Origin: Cysteiniphilum marinum
GTDB taxonomy: Bacteria > Pseudomonadota > Gammaproteobacteria > Francisellales > Francisellaceae
Direction: 5' to 3'
Assembly: GCF_014857925.1 (NCBI RefSeq)
Contig: NZ_JACYVZ010000022.1
Coordinates: 1 to 41,616, forward strand
DNA length: 41,616 bases
Shown: positions 17,631 through 26,635 of the stretch, in pieces
How positions within the stretch are numbered: the first letter of the stretch is position 1
Layout: every line of letters starts with the position of its first letter
Made by a program: the position numbers and the translations under genes
The notes under the pieces: generated by a model
Database searches by the model: none
Seen by the model: only the letters and a program-made list of their open reading frames with translations
Told to the model about the DNA's origin: nothing

Positions 17631-18473
17631 TTAGGCTGAAAACAAAAAAGGAGAGTGATGCAGGCGCTGTATCAATAGGCTTTTGCTATGAGTGCCAAGC
17701 TTTGATTTGATTGTATTAAGATAATCTATTGCTGTGGATTGTGCGATATTGAGTTTATAAGCCATTTCTTTGATGGTGCACCCTTCATACGCGAGTTTAG
17801 CAATTTCTTTTTGCTTTTTTGATAGCGGTGCAAGTTTTTGGTCAGTGTTAAATGCGTTATAAAAATCAATCAGATTTTCTTCTTTGAAACACGTTGAATT
17901 TGGCTTGAGATTGTACTTTTTTTCAAAGTCAGAGAGATTCAAATAAGCAAAATTACGAACTGCTTTTAACTGATCAAGATACGCTTTACAGATATGATCA
18001 GAAGCAATTTTGCTGATTTCGATTAACTGGTTCTGGTGTTGTAATGGCAATATCATGTCAATCGTATAATTATATTGCAAGAGCACCGTCATATCATCAA
18101 TTGTTTTTTGAATGACGATACGATATGGAATGTTGTCATATTGTAATGTGTTAAAGTAGTTGTTGATAAGGTGTTGTGAAAAAATAGATTGCCAGCTGTA
18201 GCTTTCACCCTCAAACATTTGATCAATCAGTAAACTAGGATCAATGTCGAAAGCGTTTGCTTCATAGTATGTCTTGGCGTGTGTCAGACTGCTAAATGCT
18301 TTGGCTCTTTTTGATGCGTTATCGTTATCATTGAATATAAAGTCAACTTCACTTAAGACCATGCCATATTTTTGTAAGCGTCGCTGTACCAATGAAATCA
18401 GGGGCTGCCATTTCAGGCTTGGTTGCAATAATTGGTTTAAACTAGGTAATAACTTATACTGTCTTGATTGCAT
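17631..18473 (-). CDS. LuxR-type HTH transcription regulator
   Basis: The C-terminal 65 residues form a LuxR/GerE helix-turn-helix: LSKKQKEIAKLAYEGC, then TIKEMAYKLNIAQSTAIDYL, then the NTIKSKLG dimer helix. The N-terminal 200 residues are not a recognisable receiver or PAS domain and probably sense a ligand or partner. The related-looking LuxR protein at 34785-35573 stands in front of the T6SS genes, so two such regulators bracket the secretion region. The gene reads away from icmV-dotA, with an OmpR-type gene upstream on the same strand (101-base gap). Control of the adjacent effectors or Dot/Icm genes is a reasonable guess, not shown. Confidence 0.85.
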   Translation of the reverse strand: MQSRQYKLLPSLNQLLQPSLKWQPLISLVQRRLQKYGMVLSEVDFIFNDNDNASKRAKAFSSLTHAKTYYEANAFDIDPSLLIDQMFEGESYSWQSIFSQHLINNYFNTLQYDNIPYRIVIQKTIDDMTVLLQYNYTIDMILPLQHQNQLIEISKIASDHICKAYLDQLKAVRNFAYLNLSDFEKKYNLKPNSTCFKEENLIDFYNAFNTDQKLAPLSKKQKEIAKLAYEGCTIKEMAYKLNIAQSTAIDYLNTIKSKLGTHSKSLLIQRLHHSPFLFSA

Positions 18474-18573
18474 TCTATATCTGATTTTTATTAAAAATTG
18501 GCATGACAGTAATCTAGCATTGATGAAGTGTTGTTAGAATTTATAAAGTGTATGAAAATTGTACGTAAAAAAA

Positions 18574-19278
18574 CTACCAACGTGTTGGGATGCAGAAAAT
18601 ATAGCCTTTATGACGAATCGCTTGGAAATATTGATGCTCATCAGCATAGGATTCTAAGCGACGTTTGAGCCTTGAAACCAAAAGGTCAATACGCCGTAAA
18701 AACTCAGGATTATCGGTTTCACCATATAAAATGGCGTGTAATTTCTCGCGTGATAGAATTTCAAAGTCATGTTGAATAAAAATGTTCATTAACAGCTTTT
18801 CTTTTTGTGTTAAGTGAATTTCATTGCCTTCAAAATAAAGCGAAAGAGTGGTTAGGTCAAACTGCCATTGATTAAAGCGTACGATATTTTGTGCTTTGTG
18901 TCCTAGTTGAGCCATTGGTTTGACTGAGACATATTCTAGTCTTGAGCTTACACGATTAATCAAATAATCAAATGGGTCATGTAGCGCAATATAGTCGTCG
19001 GCACCATTTTTTAAACTGCTAAACTCATGTTCTTGTGTGAAGTCATAGACGATATAGCATAGATTATGTCGTGCTTTTAATGTGCGCCATGCTGCAACCT
19101 CTGTTTGTAAAAAATAAGGGGCATGAATTAAGCAAAGTGATCCTTGCATCTGCATGCGATTAATGTCTTTTGGCGTTTTGGCAACAAATAAATTCCAGTG
19201 ATTAAGTGTCTGCATTTTGAGATATAGATCACTATTTCTCAGATCGTTGTCACCGATAAAAACAATATGCTGTTTCAT
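18574..19278 (-). CDS. OmpR-type regulator with a degenerate (non-phosphorylatable) receiver
   Basis: The C-terminal 100 residues form an OmpR/PhoB winged helix (LTQKEKLLMNIFIQH, then RRIDLLVSRLKRRLE, then IRHKGYIF). The N-terminal part has the size and strand pattern of a receiver but lacks its key residues. Where the phospho-accepting Asp belongs stands H52 (LIHAPYF), and the conserved Lys is replaced by H100 (YIALHDPF). The acidic pair at the start (GDND) survives. It should therefore work without phosphorylation, as an atypical orphan regulator. The start has AGGAT upstream. The gene diverges from icmV-dotA over 440 bases that contain inverted repeats, which makes it a good candidate regulator of the secretion genes. 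Confidence 0.87.
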   Translation of the reverse strand: MKQHIVFIGDNDLRNSDLYLKMQTLNHWNLFVAKTPKDINRMQMQGSLCLIHAPYFLQTEVAAWRTLKARHNLCYIVYDFTQEHEFSSLKNGADDYIALHDPFDYLINRVSSRLEYVSVKPMAQLGHKAQNIVRFNQWQFDLTTLSLYFEGNEIHLTQKEKLLMNIFIQHDFEILSREKLHAILYGETDNPEFLRRIDLLVSRLKRRLESYADEHQYFQAIRHKGYIFCIPTRW

Positions 19279-19718
19279 TGTAAATCCTATTTACCTTAAC
19301 TTTTGTTGATACCCATTGCAAATGACTTTGTAATTGAGCACCGCAAAATGATTTACGATGGGTATGATTTTTCTGGGGGTGAGCATATTTTATCGACAGA
19401 TTAGTTTTAAATTACCCCAATTTTTGAGGGGTATATTAGAGAACGTATGAATTATGTTTTAGGCGATTGCTGAGCAGCATGTAGCAGGCAAAGTATTTTT
19501 ATAATATGCTGATTTTCTTGATAGACAAGGATACATGCAAGTTTTTCCTAGTTATCTTCAAATGAGCGATTAATAGAATTTATGTCATTAAAAATGCGTT
19601 TAAAACGGTAATGCTTTATATGATTTAGCTTACGATAAGATGTCATTTTACTGCATAAAAGAAAGTGTGTGCTTTGTATTTATTATTATCATTTTGTAGC
19701 AGATAGGTTAGATACGAG
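19279..19718. promoter_or_regulatory. Divergent regulatory gap between the OmpR-type gene and icmV
   Basis: These 440 bases hold no gene. They contain a long imperfect inverted repeat (19310-19364) and a second short one, TACCCC (19413-19418) with GGGGTA (19428-19433). Both arms use a TACCC core, which may be a shared operator element. The far half up to 19718 is AT-rich and should hold the icmV-dotA promoter. Confidence 0.5.
19310..19364. repeat. Imperfect 22-base inverted repeat upstream of the divergent regulator
   Basis: The arm starting TACCCATTGCAAAT (19310-19331) pairs with the arm ending TTTACGATGGGTA (19343-19364); 17 of 22 positions match, around an 11-base loop. It lies about 30 bases before the start of the OmpR-type gene, so it may be its operator, an untranslated hairpin, or a small dispersed element. 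Confidence 0.65.
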
Positions 19719-20231
19719 ATGATAACGATGTTTAAATTTAAGCGAACAAGAAAGCTATTACATAATGCCTTTATGGTTGATGCAATTAAGCAGCAGCATA
19801 ATGTATTAAAGCGTTTGCTAATCTTGCCATTTACAGCGTTGACAAGGGTGGGTCAACAAAGTGTAGATAAGGAGAAAATCAACAAAACACTAACCGATGA
19901 CACATTGTATAATCAATGCCTAACAGCTTTAAAATATCGTTTTTATTTCTTCTTGATATTGTTTGTTTGGGGTAGTGGTTATTTTGCTTATCTGATGCTT
20001 GAGACGCATGCGATTTGGCAAGCGGCATTAATGATGTTAATGATTAATGTCATTTTATTTCTATATGTTTTTCGTTACCACATGTGGCTGACGCAAACTC
20101 AACATAAACTCAAACAACTTTCTTTAACACGGTATTTTCAATTATTAGGAAGTCATGCTTTAGACAAAACTGTGCGAAGTGACAAAAACGCGATAGATAA
20201 AACAGAAAATAATAAAAATCAGCAAAGGTAA
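19719..20231 (+). CDS. icmV: IcmV-like T4BSS membrane protein
   Basis: The 170-residue protein has a basic N-terminus, then two adjacent membrane helices (about residues 70-90, FYFFLILFVWGSGYFAYLML, and 95-117), and a charged C-terminal tail. Size, topology and position directly before dotA match IcmV of Legionella, where icmV and dotA form one operon. IcmV is an inner-membrane component of the Dot/Icm system with an unclear role. The ribosome site is weak; ATG 19728 is an alternative start. Fifteen bases separate it from dotA. The call rests more on context and topology than on a strong motif. Confidence 0.75.
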   Translation: MITMFKFKRTRKLLHNAFMVDAIKQQHNVLKRLLILPFTALTRVGQQSVDKEKINKTLTDDTLYNQCLTALKYRFYFFLILFVWGSGYFAYLMLETHAIWQAALMMLMINVILFLYVFRYHMWLTQTQHKLKQLSLTRYFQLLGSHALDKTVRSDKNAIDKTENNKNQQR

Positions 20232-20245
20232 CAGGGAGTTTAGTT

Positions 20246-23200
20246 ATGAGCATGTGGGCGCCAGCTAACAAAGATACCTCGATTAGTATTCTTCAGCAAT
20301 TTTTAACCGGTGGGATGCCGTTTTCATTACACGATACGTCTATAACACTTTTTCAGCAGATCATCTATGGATTTAATATCGGCATGTTGTCGATTGGTAT
20401 GGTATTGTTTGGTTATATTCTAGTTGCAGGGACAATCCATTCAGCACGCGATGGTGTATTTTTAGGTAAAGATTGGGATAGTTATTGGTTGCCATTAAGA
20501 ACCGTATTTGGGGCAATTGCTGTCATTCCCACCAAGTCCGGCTATTGTATGGCGCAGTGGGCAATATTTAACTTAGTCAGTATGGGCGTGGGTTTTGCTG
20601 ATCACATTTGGCAGGATGCTTATACAGCGGCATCTCAAGGTTCTCAGGCGGTAATTCCTAGCGGGCTATCACAACAAATTATTGACCAAAATGCCTATTT
20701 TCTATTACATGGATTTGTGATTAATGCCTATGCGGCAGCACAAAAAGAAAAGGTCCTTAATTGTCCGTCCTCTTCCGATAAAACATTACAGATGACACTA
20801 GCGGCAAATGGTGATAGTCAGCCATTAAAAAAATGTCATTTTAGCTATGATGTTTCGTTAAATAATGTCGATAAATCAAACATTAATCAACTGCTAGATG
20901 TTTGGCAGCCAGATGATCAGCAACACGCTAATCTTCCAGATTTTTTACCGCAAGATAGTGGTGGTATGAGTAATTTCTTGGTTAATAATTTTAGTCAGTG
21001 TATCCAGTTGGGCAATAGTATATGTGGTGTGATGCTAAATGATGGTAATAGTCAGCTAAACTATTACCAACTGGGGTTGGGGGATATGACGGTCAATGCT
21101 GATTATTTATTGAAAGCCAATAGTCAAGATCAATACTTAGATACTTATCAAGATGAAATGGGAAAAACGCATCTAAAGATTGCAACTCAAGCTCAGTTTA
21201 CTGCGCAGTTAAAAAGTCTTACAACGGATAGCCCCTTTGCTAAGATGGATATTTTCACCCCTAACTCAACCGATGCAAAGCTTTTATCGATCTATAGTGG
21301 TGATACGATTAAGGCAATAGATAAGCATAAAACGCCCAAACAATCTACCAATAAGATCAAAAGCACTTGGTGGGATGCTGATCAAAAGTATTTGTTTTTA
21401 GATCAAATGCTACAAAAAAACATTCAAGCATTGCAGCAAGCGTTTAGTCAAATCAGCAAAAAAATGCAAATTACGTCAAGTGATACACAAATTGCCAGTA
21501 TTGTGTCTCATATTGATCTACAGAAGATTCCTACACAAACTATTGTTAGCAACACAGCACTTAAGCCTGATAGTAATGGTGTGTATAACATTAATGGCTC
21601 AAGTGAGTTACCTCAGTCGACTCCAGAAAGTAGCGATGTCTTAAAGGGGAAAGCCAATGTGACACAGGAAAATGCGCCAGATCTTTGGAAGTTGATTGCT
21701 AGTGGTCAACTGCAAGCCGGATCAATACAGTCAACCTTAGATTTTATTGGCAAGGTGTTTGGTCAATCTTCCGATTGGTATACCTTGGCTAAAGAATCTA
21801 TTAATAATGGATTATCTGCCAAAGCACAGTCATATATTCAAATGGTTATGAGTATTGCTGAGCCTTTATATAAGCAAAATCAACAAGAAGCACAAAATTT
21901 ATTAATCAATTTAATTAATCTAATGACATATTTTCAGATCAATGATGTGAGCTTTATTCAAAGCAGTAATAACATGAATGACAATACTTCCGATGTTGCG
22001 AAAGATGCAGTAACTGCGATTTTAAATAAACTATTTAAAACTCAAAATGCATCCTCAAATCAAGCAAAAAATAGTGTCATTAGTATCTTAGATGAGATTT
22101 ATAAGTTTGGTGAGAGTAAAAATAATGGGGGATATACCCAAGGCTCCTATATTCAGCAGTTGCAAAATTTAGGTCGCGATATGATTAATCGTGCACTCAA
22201 CGCTTATCAAAATACGTATCAATACTTTGCATCACAACTTGGTGATCTACAAAATGCTCAAAAAAGAGCAGCATGGGCATCGTTTGGTTTAAATACCGGG
22301 GCTTTGACACTTGGTACGGCAGGAGCTGCAACCTCTGCATTTGCTATTTTTAATAATGAACCTGGGTTTGTTGGAATGGCGTTGCAGGGAACAGGAAAAT
22401 TACTGCAAGGAACAGCTAGTTTAACAATGCAAACGCAAACAGCAATTTCAGTGATGAGTTTATATAGTTTGATGCTACAACTGATGTATTTACCAATTCT
22501 GTTTGTGATCTTAAGTCTTATATTTATCAATGGTATTATGTTTTCCTTGGTTTTACCATTGGCACCTTTTTTCTTCTTTTGGGCGGGTAAAATTGCTTGG
22601 CTTTTACTGGTTGTTGAGGCATTTGTTGCAGCACCTTTTGTCGCCTTAGGCATGGTTTATCCTGAGGGACATCAGGTCTTTGGGAAGTCACAACCTGGGA
22701 TTCAAATGGCAGTGAATTTGTTTTTTCGACCGGTATTGATGGTTATTGGTTTAGTAACTTCTGTTATATTAACCTATATTGTTGTCAAATACTCAGTCCA
22801 AGCTTTCCATGGTATTGTGAGCAGTATGAATTTAATTGCTGTTGACTATACTGCGACTGACAATATCTCATCCGGTGTCATTGCTTTATTTACGATCTTT
22901 GTCTTTGTTAGCTTCTTGGCAATTGCCTTTAACAAATGCTTTTCAATTATCTACTTATTACCAGATAAAGTCTTGCAATGGGTCGGTCACTCAGGGGGAG
23001 AGCGTGCTGGAGAGCAGGAATTTCAACAAATTAAATCAGGCACAGAAAGTGGCGCGCAACAAGCAAGTCAAGCCGGACAAAAAAGTGCTGATGAAGGACT
23101 ATCCGCTCGAAAAGGACATGTTATGGAATCCGGTAAAGCGATATCAGGTGTCGGAGAAGCAGCAACTGGTACTTTAGGAGGTGACAGCAATGCTAAACTG

Positions 23201-23278
23201 GCAAGCAGTTATGCAAAACAAAAGCGCAAACATGATGATGAGAATGGTGCCAATGATAACTATGAGCAAAAGAAATAA
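20246..23278 (+). CDS. dotA: DotA, polytopic inner-membrane protein of the Dot/Icm system
   Basis: At 1010 residues it matches the usual length of DotA (about 1000-1050). An N-terminal membrane pair (about residues 35-55 and 75-115, with AVIPTKSGYCMAQW) is followed by a periplasmic region of some 600 residues and then a bundle of helices (about 745-900, including PLAPFFFFWAGKIAW and VVEAFVAAPFVALGMVYPEG). The tail is soluble and Gln/Ser-rich. The segment WAPANKDTSISIL aligns with the mature N-terminus of Legionella DotA. However, the leader peptide known there is absent here, and an in-frame stop at 20213-20215 rules out a longer start. AGGGAG (20233-20238) fixes ATG 20246. DotA is needed for transport and intracellular growth in Legionella. 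Confidence 0.92.
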   Translation: MSMWAPANKDTSISILQQFLTGGMPFSLHDTSITLFQQIIYGFNIGMLSIGMVLFGYILVAGTIHSARDGVFLGKDWDSYWLPLRTVFGAIAVIPTKSGYCMAQWAIFNLVSMGVGFADHIWQDAYTAASQGSQAVIPSGLSQQIIDQNAYFLLHGFVINAYAAAQKEKVLNCPSSSDKTLQMTLAANGDSQPLKKCHFSYDVSLNNVDKSNINQLLDVWQPDDQQHANLPDFLPQDSGGMSNFLVNNFSQCIQLGNSICGVMLNDGNSQLNYYQLGLGDMTVNADYLLKANSQDQYLDTYQDEMGKTHLKIATQAQFTAQLKSLTTDSPFAKMDIFTPNSTDAKLLSIYSGDTIKAIDKHKTPKQSTNKIKSTWWDADQKYLFLDQMLQKNIQALQQAFSQISKKMQITSSDTQIASIVSHIDLQKIPTQTIVSNTALKPDSNGVYNINGSSELPQSTPESSDVLKGKANVTQENAPDLWKLIASGQLQAGSIQSTLDFIGKVFGQSSDWYTLAKESINNGLSAKAQSYIQMVMSIAEPLYKQNQQEAQNLLINLINLMTYFQINDVSFIQSSNNMNDNTSDVAKDAVTAILNKLFKTQNASSNQAKNSVISILDEIYKFGESKNNGGYTQGSYIQQLQNLGRDMINRALNAYQNTYQYFASQLGDLQNAQKRAAWASFGLNTGALTLGTAGAATSAFAIFNNEPGFVGMALQGTGKLLQGTASLTMQTQTAISVMSLYSLMLQLMYLPILFVILSLIFINGIMFSLVLPLAPFFFFWAGKIAWLLLVVEAFVAAPFVALGMVYPEGHQVFGKSQPGIQMAVNLFFRPVLMVIGLVTSVILTYIVVKYSVQAFHGIVSSMNLIAVDYTATDNISSGVIALFTIFVFVSFLAIAFNKCFSIIYLLPDKVLQWVGHSGGERAGEQEFQQIKSGTESGAQQASQAGQKSADEGLSARKGHVMESGKAISGVGEAATGTLGGDSNAKLASSYAKQKRKHDDENGANDNYEQKK

Positions 23279-23296
23279 TGAGTGAGGAGTAAAGTT

Positions 23297-24316
23297 ATGC
23301 CCGTACAGATACCAGATGAAAAAGCTACAGAGAATACAAAGCAGAATGTTAATAATAAAGAAGAACAGGACAAGCAAGAAAATACACCAGGTGATTCAGT
23401 TGTATATGAGCACGATGTTAAAGATATAAGTGAATTAGAAAGAAAAGTACGTGAAATTTTAACTAAACATAGACTTAATGCTTTTGCAGACGTAGACAAA
23501 CGCCTAAGAGAGAGATTTGAATGTGATATTAATACATTCTTTGATAGTAAGCGTCTGGCTTCAGTCCCTAAAGAACTATATAGCTCACCAGCATTTCTCA
23601 ATAAATTTGCTTATCTCATTAGTGAAGCCTTGGTCAATAAAAATGCTAAAGACCAAGCATTATTAAATCCAGTTGATCAGGGTAAGTTAACGCAAGTGGC
23701 TAAAATATTAAGAGTGGAAGCATATAATGCGCAAGCTGAGCACAGCTATCTTGAGCGTTTTGATCACACGCAAGATCAACGTCGTAATTATTTGGTGATA
23801 GATACACGAGGGCAAGATACACATAAACTAGAATTAGGCAAAAACAAACAGTTTGAGTTGTATCGAGATGATCATCATCAAGGTGGTTTCTCACTGCGTT
23901 TCCCACAAGGAAAATTTCATAAGGAAGCGTTGGCTCAAGCGATTATGCTTGAAGCGGGCTATAGACCACATGGCACATTAAAGAATTTAACAAATGAAAA
24001 GTTGACAGGTGCTTTAGATCAATTGATTGAGCAGGGTGTTGATATCTCACGTTTAAAAGTCGAGGGCAACGCCAATCAACATGCTATTTTACAGCGTAAG
24101 CAAGCTGAGCAGGCAGATTTTCAAGAGAAAGTCATAAAGCAAATTAATAATGAGGAGATTTATAAAGATCAGGATGTAGAAAAGATTACCTATCCTGCAT
24201 ATAAGCTTCAATCTGAAGCAGAAAGGAGGCTCCATGCAAAGCATTTGCCACAACCAGTGATTGAGAAATTTATGCAAGAGCTAGTGAATGAAATCAATAA
24301 TGACATTAAATTATAA
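23297..24316 (+). CDS. Unknown soluble protein in the dotA operon
   Basis: I do not recognise the family. The 339-residue protein is hydrophilic with no export signal, so it is cytoplasmic or a substrate. The first 40 residues are acidic and low in complexity. A helical region follows, then a compact-looking segment around residues 180-265 (KLELGKNKQFELYRDD, then GGFSLRFPQGKFHKEALAQA), and a helical, charged C-terminus. It starts 18 bases after dotA with AGGAG (23285-23289) seven bases before ATG 23297; GTG 23282 is less likely. The tight linkage with dotA suggests a lineage-specific accessory, chaperone or coupling factor of the T4BSS, or a substrate encoded within the operon. Confidence 0.8.
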   Translation: MPVQIPDEKATENTKQNVNNKEEQDKQENTPGDSVVYEHDVKDISELERKVREILTKHRLNAFADVDKRLRERFECDINTFFDSKRLASVPKELYSSPAFLNKFAYLISEALVNKNAKDQALLNPVDQGKLTQVAKILRVEAYNAQAEHSYLERFDHTQDQRRNYLVIDTRGQDTHKLELGKNKQFELYRDDHHQGGFSLRFPQGKFHKEALAQAIMLEAGYRPHGTLKNLTNEKLTGALDQLIEQGVDISRLKVEGNANQHAILQRKQAEQADFQEKVIKQINNEEIYKDQDVEKITYPAYKLQSEAERRLHAKHLPQPVIEKFMQELVNEINNDIKL

Positions 24317-24339
24317 AAGTATAAACATATGAGGAAGAA

Positions 24340-25413
24340 ATGAAACGGATACTATTGACACTATTGATCTCAATGCTGGTATTAATGCAACAAAGCTATG
24401 CAGATGACGGCAGTGGGCGACAAGTTTTTGAATTAAAGTTTACGATGGATGCTCAATCGCAAGCTCAGATTAAAACAATCCAGTTTAAATCAGTTAAAGA
24501 TGGCAATTTGGATGATATCTCAACTGATCAATACCCACATCATTATTTACTATGGAATAATAACCAAAAAGATAGTGAATATAAAGTGATCTTGACATTG
24601 AGTGATGACAGTCAATTTGTATTTTACTTAAATCCCTTTTGGGATGATTATAATAACGATTACCCCTCTGGTTTTTCAGGGTATTATATGTATAGTTGGA
24701 TGCTAGGTATCTGGAATTCACAGAAAGAATCGATTAATCAACCTAGTAAGTATAGCTATAATTTTAAATCTTACAGTGGTCGTTATTATATTAATAACAG
24801 CTTGCTAAAACATATGACATTAAATATTGATGAAACAGTTGAACCACTTGTTCATGGGAAATGGCAAGATAATAATAACTTTATGCCTTCAGCTTATTTA
24901 CATCATCAATTTAATGCTTGTCATAAAGGTTGGTTTGGTAATATTGCCTATAATATGCCTGAATGTATGATTAACCAAAGCGATAAAAAGAAGTATCAAA
25001 TGTATTTAGTAACGGTTAATATAACCAATCTATTTATGGGGAGTGCTAAGGAATATCTACTTGGTTTTGCTCATAATAATGGCGTTATCAGTTGGCAGCA
25101 AAAGTCAGAACAAGATTATGATAAAGATGGCTCATCGAATAATAAGCGATATTTTCAGGCATCGTATAATCAGCAGCCATTTTGTAAGGTATATATGAGC
25201 GATGATTTATCAAGAATTACTTCAGTGAAGCAAACACAATATGCACCGATTAGCTGTAGTTACCAACCGGATTATTACGAGCCAAAATTTATTTTTGCTT
25301 GTAGCGGTAACAGTAGTCTTGGCATGACAGATAATAACCAAACTTCCTGTGGCTGGATCAATAATGATAATATTCAATCGCAAGCATTTAGTAGTAACAT
25401 TAATCAGTTATAA
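24340..25413 (+). CDS. Unknown exported protein in the dotA operon
   Basis: A clear Sec signal peptide (MKRILLTLLISMLVLMQQ, cleavage likely after SYA) opens this 357-residue protein. The mature part is rich in Tyr, Asn, Trp and Gln and beta-like, with several cysteines toward the C-terminus (CKVYMSD, SCSYQPD, FACSGN, TSCGW) that may form disulphides. It should be periplasmic or released. It follows the 339-residue gene by 23 bases. In Legionella the exported protein IcmX is encoded near dotA, so this could fill that place, but I see no sequence likeness that proves it. A weak terminator follows. Confidence 0.8.
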   Translation: MKRILLTLLISMLVLMQQSYADDGSGRQVFELKFTMDAQSQAQIKTIQFKSVKDGNLDDISTDQYPHHYLLWNNNQKDSEYKVILTLSDDSQFVFYLNPFWDDYNNDYPSGFSGYYMYSWMLGIWNSQKESINQPSKYSYNFKSYSGRYYINNSLLKHMTLNIDETVEPLVHGKWQDNNNFMPSAYLHHQFNACHKGWFGNIAYNMPECMINQSDKKKYQMYLVTVNITNLFMGSAKEYLLGFAHNNGVISWQQKSEQDYDKDGSSNNKRYFQASYNQQPFCKVYMSDDLSRITSVKQTQYAPISCSYQPDYYEPKFIFACSGNSSLGMTDNNQTSCGWINNDNIQSQAFSSNINQL

Positions 25414-25426
25414 AATATATCAATAT

Positions 25427-25463
25427 CAAACGCTTGCTATGTCAGGGTTTGCGTTTTGTTTTT
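25427..25463 (+). terminator. Possible terminator after the dotA operon
   Basis: AAACGC (25428-25433) can pair with GCGTTT (25451-25456), followed by the T-rich run TTTTGTTTTT. The stem is short and the loop long, so this is tentative. If real, it ends the icmV-dotA transcript before the next block of dot genes. Confidence 0.4.
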
Positions 25464-25575
25464 AGCCAAAATTTATCAAAGTGAATTTTGAAGCATTTCT
25501 CAAGCGCGATTTGACATGATTATAATCAACTATAAATCGTAACGTTAGTCACATAAGCTTAGGTGAAGTAAAACG

Positions 25576-26124
25576 ATGAATAATATGAATGAATCATTAA
25601 CCGTAATATTACAGCATTTATTGAATAATTTACGTGTGCTTGTCCTACCACAAAAAGGGGATCAGTTTAGTCTTTTATTTATGCTATCTAGTGTGATTGG
25701 TTTTATTCTTTTATGTGTTTTTATCAATCGTTTAAGAATGCACTGTAAGCCGCATCATATGATGCGACATTACTCGCCTTGGGGTACCGTGATGTATTTA
25801 TTTTCAGGGTCGTTCTTATTAAGTCTTGAGGCGATTATTCAACTATTGGTCAAAAGCTTTTTTAATAATAATTGGCAGCCAGATAGCATTTTTAACTATC
25901 AACCAATTACGATTAATAATGATCCGTTATGGGTGAGTATAAGTCAGTTGTTTTTTGCATGCATGGTAGTGATTGGCGTTGTCGCTATTTTGCGTGGGTT
26001 TGTCTTGGCAGTAAAGTTGGGTGAAGGACAAGATGGCTCAGTTGGTCGAGTGCTAACCCATATTATTGCCGGAGTAGTTGCTGTCAATGCCATCAATGTA
26101 GTGAGTTTAATTAATTTATTTTAA
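25576..26124 (+). CDS. DotE/IcmC-like T4BSS membrane protein
   Basis: The 182-residue protein has about four membrane helices (around residues 28-50, 72-92, 116-140 and 150-180). It ends with the pattern GRVLTHIIAGVVAVNAINVV, which resembles the C-terminal signature of the DotE/DotP/DotV group of small inner-membrane proteins. AGGTGA (25561-25566) precedes the ATG by nine bases. It heads a run of closely spaced genes through icmS, with a second small membrane protein of the same type next. I infer DotE/IcmC by size and order; DotV is the main alternative. Confidence 0.65.
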   Translation: MNNMNESLTVILQHLLNNLRVLVLPQKGDQFSLLFMLSSVIGFILLCVFINRLRMHCKPHHMMRHYSPWGTVMYLFSGSFLLSLEAIIQLLVKSFFNNNWQPDSIFNYQPITINNDPLWVSISQLFFACMVVIGVVAILRGFVLAVKLGEGQDGSVGRVLTHIIAGVVAVNAINVVSLINLF

Positions 26125-26141
26125 CAAGGAGTCTAATCAAG

Positions 26142-26597
26142 ATGAAAAATATGTATAAAGTAATACAAAAACTTATGTGGTCAGCTATAAGCTTCTTGCT
26201 ATGTATAAGCTTGAGTATTGCAGGAGATACACCTCCAACTGATGTAAAAGGGTTTGGTAGTTGGGCGGGTGATGTGTCGACATTATTTACCCAAATCAAA
26301 CAATTTTTAGTATTAATCTGTTTGGTTATCGGGCTTTGGTATTTGATTATGGGATTACTTCAGCTTAGAAAGTCACTGACACCTCAAGGTGCTCAACAAG
26401 ATATTTTAAAGCAAGCCTTTGGACATATTGTGGTTGGTGTGGTTTTAATTAGTATTGTTGCCTTTGTGCAGATGTTTCAAAAGTCTGTTGTGCAAAACGC
26501 AGGGAGTGATAGTGCGCGTCAAGCAGCAGTATTTAATATTCCGGATGCGACTAATGGTAACGGTGGTATAACACCTGACAATCCTAACTCAAATTAA
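26142..26597 (+). CDS. DotP/IcmD-like T4BSS membrane protein
   Basis: The 151-residue protein opens with a signal peptide (SFLLCISLSIAGD, about residues 15-28). It continues with two membrane helices (about 50-72, FLVLICLVIGLWYLIMGL, and 90-112, GHIVVGVVLISIVAFVQMF), and ends in a soluble Asn/Gly/Pro tail. This build matches DotP/IcmD, and the HIVVGVVLIS motif echoes HIIAGVVAVN of the preceding gene, so both belong to one family. AAGGAG at 26125-26130 precedes the start. The stop overlaps the beginning of the next reading frame. Confidence 0.65.
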   Translation: MKNMYKVIQKLMWSAISFLLCISLSIAGDTPPTDVKGFGSWAGDVSTLFTQIKQFLVLICLVIGLWYLIMGLLQLRKSLTPQGAQQDILKQAFGHIVVGVVLISIVAFVQMFQKSVVQNAGSDSARQAAVFNIPDATNGNGGITPDNPNSN

Positions 26598-26635
26598 TGC
26601 AAATCATAAAGCTAAAGATAAAAGGCAATTGCAAG

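Noticed and set aside
22258-22653. Minus-strand frame inside dotA (131 codons)
   Set aside because: It lies wholly opposite strongly conserved DotA helices and has no likeness to a protein family.
24340-25413. Calling the exported protein IcmX
   Set aside because: Place and signal peptide fit, but I see no sequence likeness to IcmX that I can defend.
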